Source: Owenweeksia sp965214115 (GTDB taxonomy: Bacteria > Bacteroidota > Bacteroidia > Flavobacteriales > Schleiferiaceae). From it: DNA of 64,000 nt. A program made the position numbers and the translations under genes. Below, piece by piece: positions 43,701-50,988 of the stretch. Positions within the stretch are counted from its first letter, which is position 1. Each line of letters opens with the position of its first letter. Where the stretch lies: the NCBI GenBank assembly GCA_965214115.1, contig CBDCAU010000005.1:124001-188000 (forward strand). The letters are read 5' to 3'. The notes under the pieces are model-generated. The model did not search any database. It saw only the letters and a list, made by a program, of their open reading frames with translations, and had not been told where the DNA came from.

Positions 43701-44504
43701 CCATCCCAAAGGCCCGCCGATGGTGAACGCGCCCAAGTTGTAGCGCTGCGGATCCACCGGGCGATCCGAAAATAATTTGAAATCAAAAGGAGTGGAAGTC
43801 AAAATCTCCGCCGTACCAAATACTTCGCTGCTGGGGCCGCGCGTGGTAACGCTGATGATGCCCCCCAAGGCATCCCCGTACTGGGCGGGCAGACCGCCGG
43901 TAATTACCTGCGTCTGCGCGATGGCTGCTTGGGGCAGGTTGTTGCTGCCGCGCACTTTCACACCATCTATAAAATAGACCGTTCCCTCTTCGCGCGCGCC
44001 CCGGATAGATGTACCATCGCCCGTGCTCACCGCGCCCGCTGCCTGAGTGGCTACCGCAGAAACGTCCCGCACGGCCATATTCACTACATCTTCGGCATTA
44101 AACGTTTTGACCGTACTGCCCCCTTTATTTATAAGAGGCTCAACGTATTCAACCACTACCTCATCCAATTCATTGTTGCCAGCACCTAATTTAAAATCCA
44201 AAACGGTAGGAGTGTTGGGCGAAACCTGAACACCTTGGAGGGTGGAGGATGCCAAGGTAATCTCGGAAGCAGTTATATTATAAGTGCCTGCCTGTACAGG
44301 GTTGATGTTGTACTTGCCATCAAAATCGGTAGAACCGCCCGTTATCGTAGCACCGCCCTGATCTTTTATAACGATGTTGGCAAACGGAACACCTTCTCCG
44401 GTTTCTGCATTGGTAACTTTTCCCCGGAGCGAGCCGGGGCGGGTTTGCGAAACGGCGCAAAACGAAGCGAGCGCCAGCGCCATAGTGAGTATCTTCTTTC
44501 CCAT
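40773..44504 (-). CDS. Large TonB-dependent receptor heading a T9SS-type operon
   Basis: The 1243-residue outer-membrane protein has a signal peptide (MGKKILTMALALASFCAVSQ), a carboxypeptidase-like domain (about 24-108), a plug (about 120-235, with SIRGAREEGTVYFIDGVKVRG and LPAQYGDALGGIISV) and a very large barrel ending PRRMRLGVAFNF. It starts the three-gene operon with the 1379-residue secreted protein and the PorV-like protein. Such a receptor may take part in cargo export or peptide import; the substrate is unknown. Confidence 0.9.
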   Translation of the reverse strand: MGKKILTMALALASFCAVSQTRPGSLRGKVTNAETGEGVPFANIVIKDQGGATITGGSTDFDGKYNINPVQAGTYNITASEITLASSTLQGVQVSPNTPTVLDFKLGAGNNELDEVVVEYVEPLINKGGSTVKTFNAEDVVNMAVRDVSAVATQAAGAVSTGDGTSIRGAREEGTVYFIDGVKVRGSNNLPQAAIAQTQVITGGLPAQYGDALGGIISVTTRGPSSEVFGTAEILTSTPFDFKLFSDRPVDPQRYNLGAFTIGGPLGWRDDNDNPRLGFLFSTEFLYVAEPNPGVVPYTSLEDGLYEDLKENPIVVDSNSTGGYVNRAELINNSQLVDVYRRPNSYSSSLRFNGSLQIKTSRLTNVTVGGRWNYSDDKSASFANHIFNPDNNLDRIDNDWSTYVRFQQTFDNDPDSKSLIKNAFYNIQLDFTSENTQISNQDFEDDFFRYGYIGKFDVQRTPNFQRGTDDTTGITAFRFSGNRDTAVTFTPGDDNPVLANYMSRYYEAAQDNPFVDAATDNFVVLQSSVTPPVNGQNPLSVYGNLWGNVGAVQDFRSLGVGGANYFKERNNQFRVTASTNFDIGDHSLILGFEYEQRSDRGYALNATNLWNRARLLQNRPNTELDLDNPILVFDDNGAFQDTILYNFNYNATDASEFAENIRRELGLDPFSTEQINIDNLDPSRLNINMFSPDEVIVPDGSQGVSYYGYDYTGELTTRNSSISDFFLERDENDRFTRPVAPFEPIYIAGYIQDQFTFNDLTFNVGVRVDRFDLNQQVLKDPYILYPFYSVGDLSASPLGGEGLQIPTNIQEDFAVYVNSYDYTSQDLQIVGYRDGDVFYDADGEVLTDPSVLSDLAGGGIKPFTLQTPDERAAEQGEGGRFIPQESFEDYTPQTVFMPRIAFNFPITDEALFIFHYDKLAQRPTTNISRFDPFAYLDLLNSDASGVVNNPNLKPQQTTEYEAGFKQALTENSALKISAFYRELRDLLQTVSYTQAYPIIYVAYGNRDFGTVKGFSLEYEMRRTRRFKLDANYTLQFANGTGSSTTTGLNLARSGQPNLRTTLPLSFDNRHQILVRADYRYGTGRRYDGPVWWDKNFLEGFGVNITMNALSGSPYTKRNAPFPVTATNPSSFALVEGQINGSRLPWQLTFDARINKVFGLKKEDHSLEVYLQILNLFNQQNVTSVYAYTGTVDDDGYLSSAGAQSVIENQVSPTAYVDLYNRNMVNPFRYSLPRRMRLGVAFNF

Positions 44505-44551
44505 AGGTGAAAACTATTGTTGTGTGTAGGTATCCTTGTTTGAAGGGGCGG

Positions 44552-44584
44552 TAAATATAAAACAAAACCCCTTTTTTGCACAAA
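44552..44584 (-). promoter_or_regulatory. Possible promoter of the T9SS-type operon
   Basis: On the minus strand TTTG (44581-44584) and TATATTTA (44552-44559; one mismatch to TAnnTTTG) are separated by 21 bases, with the receptor ATG 47 bases farther on. The rest of the 233-base divergent gap shows nothing else definite. Confidence 0.4.
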
Positions 44585-44737
44585 GTTTATCTTTCTGAAA
44601 ATCAGTAAGTTACTTTCACGTTGGTCGTGTTAATTCATAGAGCATTAACAATTCTTTAAGATATTTGCCCAATAAGGGCGCACAATCAAAAGCAAATCTT
44701 GACGATTTAACTCCTTATTAATAAAGAATACAAAGTG

Positions 44738-45178
44738 ATGATTTTCTCAAAACAACCTTTGGTGTATTTGACGGCGGTTTTGCTGGGGGTTGCCTCCGGC
44801 TGCAAAAAAAATCAGCAGACCTTCTTCCCGCAGGTGGCTTTTGAAGAATTCGTGTACCTCAACAATCCCAGTAGCCAGCCGCTGCTCGCGCCCGGCGGGT
44901 GGGTTTATGCCACGGGCGGTTATGCGGGCCTCATCGTATATCGCCGTTACATCAACGGTGGCGCGGACGATTTTGCCGCCTATGATCGCGGCTGCCCCGC
45001 GCATTACAACCAGAGCTGCGGTACGCTCACCGTTTCCGATGATGGCCTTTTTGCCGAGTGTCCTTGCGATGGCGAGCGCTACTCCCTCTTCGATGGCTCG
45101 CCCGGCAAGGGCGCGGAACTGCCCTTGCAACCCTACCGCGTGCAGCGCAACGGCGAGACTTTGGTCATCCGGAATTGA
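44738..45178 (+). CDS. Rieske-like lipoprotein with degenerate cluster ligands
   Basis: The 146-residue protein has a lipoprotein signal (lipobox ASGC, Cys about 22). Its C-terminal half looks like a Rieske domain: AAYDRGCPAHYNQSC, then LFAECPCDGERYSLFDGSPG and a terminal YRVQRNGETLVI strand. A functional Rieske centre needs C-x-H and C-x2-H; here the first pair reads C-P-A-H and the second C-P-C-D, so the 2Fe-2S ligands look lost. It may keep the fold for another role. ATG 44738 is preferred to the GTG just before it. Confidence 0.75.
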   Translation: MIFSKQPLVYLTAVLLGVASGCKKNQQTFFPQVAFEEFVYLNNPSSQPLLAPGGWVYATGGYAGLIVYRRYINGGADDFAAYDRGCPAHYNQSCGTLTVSDDGLFAECPCDGERYSLFDGSPGKGAELPLQPYRVQRNGETLVIRN

Positions 45179-45354
45179 GAATTTTTTTATAAAAAAAAGA
45201 GACCTGCTTCATTAACGGGTTGCTTTTTGGCGTGATATCTCTTTTAAAAAATAGAAGAACATCAGCGAGGATTATTAAAATGGCTTTCGCCAATAATCCG
45301 GCTGGAATGAAAAATCCTCAAGTTTTTTTACAAATAAACAACCTAAGCTTCCAT

Positions 45355-45389
45355 AAAAAAAGCGGCCTCCCAAATGGGAAGCCGCTTTT
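45355..45389. terminator. Bidirectional intrinsic terminator
   Basis: AAAAAGCGGC and GCCGCTTTT pair around a CTCCC/GGGAA inner stem, with A and T runs on both sides. It lies between the convergent Rieske-like and PID-CTERM genes. The remaining bases of this 279-base gap show nothing recognisable. Confidence 0.8.
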
Positions 45390-45457
45390 CTACTTTTTAA
45401 TAAAAACTTGAAGGCAAAAAGGAACGCGATACAAACGCGCTCCGCCACAGGGTTTTT

Positions 45458-45646
45458 TTATTCCCCCTTCTTCTTGCGGGCATCATACGCTTTCTTTCCG
45501 CCCAAGGCCGCGCCGGCCGCTATCAGCAAACTGATGCCGCCGTCAATTGGAGTGGGGCTGCTGCCAGGGTTTCCGTTGCCGGGCTGGGCGTAGGCCGCTG
45601 TTCCAAAAAACAGGGCAAAGGCCGTAATGGTGAGTATCTTTTTCAT
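45458..45646 (-). CDS. Small PID-CTERM sorting-tail protein
   Basis: The 62-residue protein has a signal peptide (MKKILTITAFALFFGTAAYA), a short Gly/Pro/Asn linker and the tail TPIDGGISLLIAAGAALGGK followed by basic residues. This Pro-Ile-Asp motif, hydrophobic helix and basic end form the tripartite 'PID-CTERM' signal seen in Bacteroidota (family knowledge). Such tails are thought to be recognised by a membrane sorting or processing enzyme, which is not in this window. Mature protein would be only a dozen residues. It lies 28 bases after a T9SS cargo gene and is probably co-transcribed. Confidence 0.82.
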   Translation of the reverse strand: MKKILTITAFALFFGTAAYAQPGNGNPGSSPTPIDGGISLLIAAGAALGGKKAYDARKKKGE

Positions 45647-45674
45647 AGTCTGTTTCTGATTTTTTTTTGAGGAA

Positions 45675-47990
45675 TTAGTGGAGGATTACTTTTTCGGTGG
45701 TGATGGCGCGTCCAGCGTTGCTTACTTTTACGATGTAAACACCCTTGGCCCATTGGCCGGTGTTGAATTTGGCCACGCCATCCAACCCGCTTTTAAAGGC
45801 CACCTGTCGGCCCGCCGCGTCTATCACTTGAATATCTGCGTTTGGCAGTTCGCCCAAGTCCACGCCCAGTTGGCCATTGGATACGAAAGCAAAAATGGCT
45901 TCGGCCGCTGCTTCGTCCAAGCCTACGCCGTTGGTTTGGGCAAAGTGCAATGTAAAGCGGCTGGCGCTGTTGCCCTTGGCGTGGGTAAAATTGTAGGTAT
46001 TACTGCGGATGTCCGTCATCGTGCCCAGCAGTTTATCTTCCAGCATCGCGGTGGTGTTGCCCAAGTTTTCGCCGGAAACGGAAATCGTATAAGCGCCTTC
46101 CTTTTCAGCATCAAAACCCACGTCCACGCTTTTGGTGGTGAATTGGTCGTCCAAAATATTATAAACCAAAGCATCATTGTTCAGCTCAGAATAAAGATTC
46201 GGGAAACCGGAATTCATTTTTTTCTTGGCGTCGGTTTTTCTCTCGAAATTATCGTTGCCGTTGGGCACGAAGGCCACCACAGTTTCGTCGGAGCGGTCGG
46301 TGGCATCGTTGCGCGCCATCAGTTTTACAAAATCAGCCGAGGCCGTGGTGCGGTACAATGCGCCGGAAGCCGCAATGCTGCGGTGCGAATCGCGGAAGAC
46401 CACTTGGGTATCCACCGCAGATTGCAATTGCACAAAAAAACTTTGGCCCGGAGGCAGGAACTGAGTGCCCCCGTTCACGCCCGTGCTGCCAGATGTATTA
46501 TAGGTACGGTATTGAAAATCATTGTCACTAAACGTCCCATCTTGAATGTAATAAGTGCCAGCCAGCTCACCGTTCGCGGCATCCGCAGTTACTAAATCCC
46601 AATTGAGTTGCGAGGGATAGGGGTTGGCCAGCAGGTTAAAATCATCGGCGGTGGCCGCGGAGACGTTCACGGTTTGATCGCCGCAAAGCATCGTGCCAGC
46701 CGTACTAAGGGTAAAAGGCCCAAAGCCAAAGAAAGTGCCATCGCCCAAGTAAATCTGGTAACCGATGTTTTCGGTTTCAGCGGCAAGGCTCGCGGCTGGA
46801 ATAAATTCGCCCTCGCCGTCGGAATTGGTGTCGATAGAAGCATCATAATACCAAATATTGGTGGTGTTAGGATTTCCGTTGGCATTCACTTTCACACCGC
46901 TGATGTCTCCCAAAGTGGCATCCACGGGGAAGGCAATATTGTACCAATACGCAGTGGAATCGCTCAAAAGATAGGAGGAATAAACCGTGGTACCGCTGGA
47001 AACGCAGCCCAGCATCTGCGAATAGCCAAAACCGTTGGCCATTAAAAAGGCTGTATCCGCCACGTCGATGTTCACGCCGTCAGCATCCAATGCCGAACCG
47101 GGGCGCAGCGTCATCCTATTGAAAGTGGAGGAGCTTGAAATGGACGCAGTGCCAGAAGTGTTGGGGAAGATCAAAACGTCGGCATCCGTATTTAGGCCGG
47201 AAGGCTGAGAAGGACTCCACACCGCGCCGTCCCAAACAAAATCGGCATCAAAGCCAAGAACGGTGATATCATCAATGCCCAGCTCGTCGCGGTTTCCTGA
47301 GGAGTTTACCCGGTCATCGGTCGTCCATTGGAAAAAGAAAAACGAGTTAGGCTCCCAGACCACGCTGTCCACCACCGCGCTGCGGTTCAGGCTGGTCCAT
47401 TCCGGGCTGGCATCCATACCTTGCGGGGAAACCGCTTCCAAGGTGGGCAAATCGCGATAGGTAACGCCGTCATCCGAAACGGCCACCAAAATTTCACCGC
47501 GGCGGTTTTCATTATTAATATACTTGGCTTCGTAAGAAAAATTCACCACGTTGATGGTGTCGCCCGTGGTGTTTTCCACCCGCAAAGTAATCGTGCCGGG
47601 GGTCATATCCGTTCCATCGGGCTGCCAACCCAAACAGTAATCGGCATTGCCGCCGGGCAGCGGATTGGTATTAAAGGCGTAAAAACCGCCCGTGGTTACA
47701 AAACCGTTGCTGATGCCCCGCGCGGCGTCGCCAGTATTGGCCGTGCCACCGCTGCCCAAATTTCCGTCGCTCATCCCAGTGTATTCCCAAGCATCGGAGT
47801 CCAGTTGGCCCGTTCCAGGGTTGGAAACCCAGCCATTGCCTTGGTAAACACCCCTATTTACACCGTTTACCGTACCATCAAAAGAAATGCGGTAAGGCGT
47901 GTTCAGCTTCTTGACCTCCAACTGGGAAAATCCCAATAAAGGAAGCAGCAAAGCCGCCGAGAGTAGAAGTTTCATTTTCATAATGTTCAT
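45675..47990 (-). CDS. Large secreted protein with T9SS type A sorting domain
   Basis: The 771-residue protein begins with a signal peptide (KLLLSAALLLPLLGFSQ). Its N-terminal half resembles the laminin-G/choice-of-anchor type seen in surface proteins (FSYEAKYINNENRRGEILVA, EWTSLNRSAVVDSVVW), and the C-terminus ends in a T9SS domain (IQVIDAAGRQVAFKSG ... WAKGVYIVKVSNAGR). Three ATGs are possible (47990, 47981, 47975); all keep the signal peptide. It may adhere to surfaces or polymers; no catalytic motif was seen. First gene of a pair with the PID-CTERM protein. Confidence 0.82.
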   Translation of the reverse strand: MNIMKMKLLLSAALLLPLLGFSQLEVKKLNTPYRISFDGTVNGVNRGVYQGNGWVSNPGTGQLDSDAWEYTGMSDGNLGSGGTANTGDAARGISNGFVTTGGFYAFNTNPLPGGNADYCLGWQPDGTDMTPGTITLRVENTTGDTINVVNFSYEAKYINNENRRGEILVAVSDDGVTYRDLPTLEAVSPQGMDASPEWTSLNRSAVVDSVVWEPNSFFFFQWTTDDRVNSSGNRDELGIDDITVLGFDADFVWDGAVWSPSQPSGLNTDADVLIFPNTSGTASISSSSTFNRMTLRPGSALDADGVNIDVADTAFLMANGFGYSQMLGCVSSGTTVYSSYLLSDSTAYWYNIAFPVDATLGDISGVKVNANGNPNTTNIWYYDASIDTNSDGEGEFIPAASLAAETENIGYQIYLGDGTFFGFGPFTLSTAGTMLCGDQTVNVSAATADDFNLLANPYPSQLNWDLVTADAANGELAGTYYIQDGTFSDNDFQYRTYNTSGSTGVNGGTQFLPPGQSFFVQLQSAVDTQVVFRDSHRSIAASGALYRTTASADFVKLMARNDATDRSDETVVAFVPNGNDNFERKTDAKKKMNSGFPNLYSELNNDALVYNILDDQFTTKSVDVGFDAEKEGAYTISVSGENLGNTTAMLEDKLLGTMTDIRSNTYNFTHAKGNSASRFTLHFAQTNGVGLDEAAAEAIFAFVSNGQLGVDLGELPNADIQVIDAAGRQVAFKSGLDGVAKFNTGQWAKGVYIVKVSNAGRAITTEKVILH

Positions 47991-48435
47991 AAATTTTTTT
48001 AACGAATTGGACTACAAAACTCCAACAACTTTTGCAAACTGCCAAAAAAAACAAGGTAGTTTGTTGAAAAATTCTCATTTCGGGAAGCGTTGCGCTCGCC
48101 CTAAAAAACCAATCCATTTCGCAACTGGTTCAAAACCTTGAAGTTCAATCAATTAAAAAACTCTGTAATCCTGCGATTAAAATTTTTTCGACATTTTCCC
48201 ATCGCGGTAAAATTGTCCTTGGGAAAGGGCGAGAATTTGATAATTTCATCAAAATTTTGAGCTTTTCAAAAAGTTATTTTCATAAAAAAATCATACGTCC
48301 ATAATTGGTGAAAATGTTGATTCTTCCCTCAAAAAAAATGACCGCACAAGATTTCGGGCGAATGGCGCGGGAATTATCGTGGCTTTCTTAAATGAAATAA
48401 ATGATAAAAACTGAAGAACTTACTTGATTAAAGAA
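47991..48435. other. Gene-free gap of 445 bases
   Basis: AT-rich DNA between two genes on the minus strand. A short frame at about 48339-48392 (MTAQDFGRMARELSWLS) is too short to support. No hairpin repeat of the families listed here and no exact TAnnTTTG box were recognised close to the downstream start at 47990. Confidence 0.5.
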
Positions 48436-49140
48436 TTATTTCAGAGTTTTCAAATACTTGTCTTTAAACTCTTCTTTTTGTTTTAATCTATATTGCATAA
48501 TGTAGCGCGGGTGTTCCAAGGCAATTACCTCCTCAAAAAGACCGATTTCTTGATTCAATTTTTTGACAAAAGCATAATTCTTGCCTGTTCCCAAAACGAT
48601 ACATTTCGCCGGTGCGCGATTGTATCGCGCACCTCCACATAACTCTTTCTGCTTTTTCAAATTTTCAATAATAAAATCTTGCAAGGTTTTCTGCAACTCT
48701 TTTTCATCGTAATAATTCCAGTTCACCCAGTTTCCTTTATCATTTTTATGAATAAATCCCAAAGGCGAAACCGCGCCGATGAACCAATCCGCATAAAAGG
48801 ATTTTGCCCCACCGTATTTTTCTATCATTTCATAAATAAAGGTGGCGGAAGTTTCGCGCGTTTCGGATGGAAATTCAATCCCACAATGCTTTTCCAATTG
48901 AAAGGAATCCGTGAAAGGAATGCCGGTGACGCCTGCCCCAAACCGCCCGGGGTTGATGCCGAGAATCAGGCCGCGCGGGTTTTCATCATCATAAAATTTA
49001 TGGTAAAATTCTTCAATGACTTTCCAAACTTCCGGTTCGGAGTTTATATAAGGATTCAAAGATTTTACGTGCTTCGGAAGTGTCGCATCATCCAGCGAAA
49101 GAGAATTATAAAAACCGAAAATTTTATCGCAAACTTTCAT
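48436..49140 (-). CDS. SMUG2-like uracil-DNA glycosylase family protein
   Basis: The 234-residue protein shows uracil-DNA-glycosylase fold motifs: the water-activating loop GLILGINPGRFGAGVTGIPF and the C-terminal leucine-loop region ALEHPRYIMQYR. These fit the SMUG2 branch, which removes deaminated bases from DNA (family knowledge). Between them an insert CGGARYNRAPA is encoded by a perfect palindrome (48611-48633), so it is likely foreign to the family. The ATG shares one base with the stop of the preceding choice-of-anchor I gene (TAATG), so translation may be coupled. Confidence 0.83.
   Translation of the reverse strand: MKVCDKIFGFYNSLSLDDATLPKHVKSLNPYINSEPEVWKVIEEFYHKFYDDENPRGLILGINPGRFGAGVTGIPFTDSFQLEKHCGIEFPSETRETSATFIYEMIEKYGGAKSFYADWFIGAVSPLGFIHKNDKGNWVNWNYYDEKELQKTLQDFIIENLKKQKELCGGARYNRAPAKCIVLGTGKNYAFVKKLNQEIGLFEEVIALEHPRYIMQYRLKQKEEFKDKYLKTLK
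48611..48633. repeat. Perfect hairpin inside the SMUG2-like gene
   Basis: GGTGCGCGAT-TGT-ATCGCGCACC: ten-base arms with a three-base loop, in frame within the coding sequence. Confidence 0.75.
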
Positions 49141-50914
49141 TACCTTTTTAGTACACGAACGGCGTTCCCTTTTTCATCACGGATTACATAATATCCAGTC
49201 AATTCATTACTCAAATCCACTTCATTTTTATTTATCACTTTCTGAACAATTTTTCCATTGCTGTTATAAACGGAAAAGCTGCCTTTTTCCACGGTCGAAA
49301 ATTTACCATCCGATGGGTTAGGAAATACCCCAAAATGTTCTACTGAATTTTCATCCAAACCAATCCCGCTCCCCATTTCATAAACCGTAATCGTTCCACT
49401 AACCTCATTGGCCACAAACAGCAGGGCAAAACCTGTCGGACTTTGGTTGGCGGGCACAAATTCCAAACCTTCGGGGCCGAGGTCGCCCGCCATCGGGTCA
49501 TCGGCAGGGACGCTGAAATCACGGTTCAATTCATACATTATAAAGGTAGGATTTTGTGGATCGGAAACATCGTAAATCATAATTCCGCCCATCTGCTCCA
49601 AACCGATGAAAGCGTAGGTTACGCCATCTACTTCACCTACGGTAACTCCTTCGGGTTCAGAGCCTTGGTCATCGCTTCGGCTTTTGTAAGAATTGTTGTC
49701 CACGTTGTTGGAATTGAATTCCGTGCGAAAAAGTTGGGCTGTAATTTGCTCAAAATCATCGCCGCTGTCCCACACCAGTTGCATCGCCGAATCCCAAATG
49801 CTGAAGGAGCGCGCCCCAAAAGTGAAAAGCCAGTCGTACAAAATATCGCCATCAGAATTGCCCAAGGTCGTGGTCACTTTTAGTCGTCCCAAAGCCGTGT
49901 CCTGTTGCAGGAAAAAAGGATTGGGAAAATCATTGGCATCCAAAATGAGCGAACCGACCCGCGCCACCTCGGAATAGCCCAGATAATCGCGTGGCTCGCC
50001 TTCATTGGCGGTGGCAAAATAATCTTGGCCGTTGGCAGTAAATCCTGCTATCCCATCCGGTTGGTACATTCCAAATAAATTGGGAATGGTTTGAAATTCA
50101 ATGGAATCCGAAACATCGGAAACATCCAAACTATCGCCGCCGCCCCAGTTTTTATAACCTAAGCCAATCACGGTGTCCAAGGTGGCCGAAACAATGTCAA
50201 TAATGGCTACGGCATTATTTTCCTGCAAAGTAACGTAGGCTTTCGTTTCGTTGGAATTGAGCGCAATAAATTCAGGTTCAAGGTCTTGCGAAGGGAGGCT
50301 GCGCCCGCTGTCGCCAAATACGCGAATGAGTGGGTCGTAAAAAGTGGAGTCCAATAGCTGGAATTCGACTTTCGAAATAGTAGCAGTAGTGGTATTCATA
50401 ACACCCGAACTAATATCCAAAATACTGACCGATCCGCGCGGGTCGCTGGCGTAATCGTTACTCGGCTCGCCCTCGTTGGCCACCAAAACGCGGCTGCCGT
50501 TCAGCGCAAATTTGACCATATCGGGCGTCACGCCCGTGTTGAACTGGTTGAGGGAATTTTCCGGTCTGGTCGAAAAACAAAATTTTGCCCAGCGACTGCG
50601 GCGAAGAAGTGCCGCCCACCACGGCCACCAATCCCGGCACGACATCCACGCTGTTCACGTTGGCGATATATTGTGAGAGGTTCACCGACTTCACTAAAAA
50701 CGGTTTGGCGATGTCCGAATAATCCAAAATATCCAGTCGGTTTTTGGCTGCCATTGGTGGAAAAAAGGCGGTTGGTCTGGCGGTCAAACGCCACGATTTC
50801 GGTATCGCCATCGTCGAAAATCCCCGTCTCATAAGTGCGCACTTTTTGAAAAGGAAGTTGCGCGAAGAGGTTGAAAGTCAGAAGGGTGGTGAATAGAAGG
50901 GAACTAATTTTCAT
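49140..50914 (-). CDS. Secreted choice-of-anchor I protein; two frameshifts as sequenced
   Basis: After removal of one A from each of two runs (50741-50745 and 50557-50560) a 590-residue protein results. It has a signal peptide (MKISSLLFTTLLTFNLFA), beta-propeller-type repeats (QTNRLFSTNGS, RLDILDYSDIAKPFLVKSVN, GVTPDMVKFALNGSRVLVAN) with the GEPSNDYASDPRGSVSILD and SEPEGVTVGEVDG motifs of the family, and a T9SS sorting end (VFPNPSDGKFSTVEKGS). Members are often called alkaline-phosphatase-like, but activity is uncertain. It lies 74 bases after a TonB receptor in the iron-type operon. Confidence 0.82.
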
Positions 50915-50988
50915 TTTTTGAAATTTGGGAAAGCAATGTTGCAAAAAAAAGAAACAATGTTGAGGCGCGGTTTAGTTTTCGTCGTGGT

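Noticed and set aside
48339..48392. Small frame MTAQDFGRMARELSWLS
   Set aside because: Only 17 codons, no promoter, no recognised similarity.
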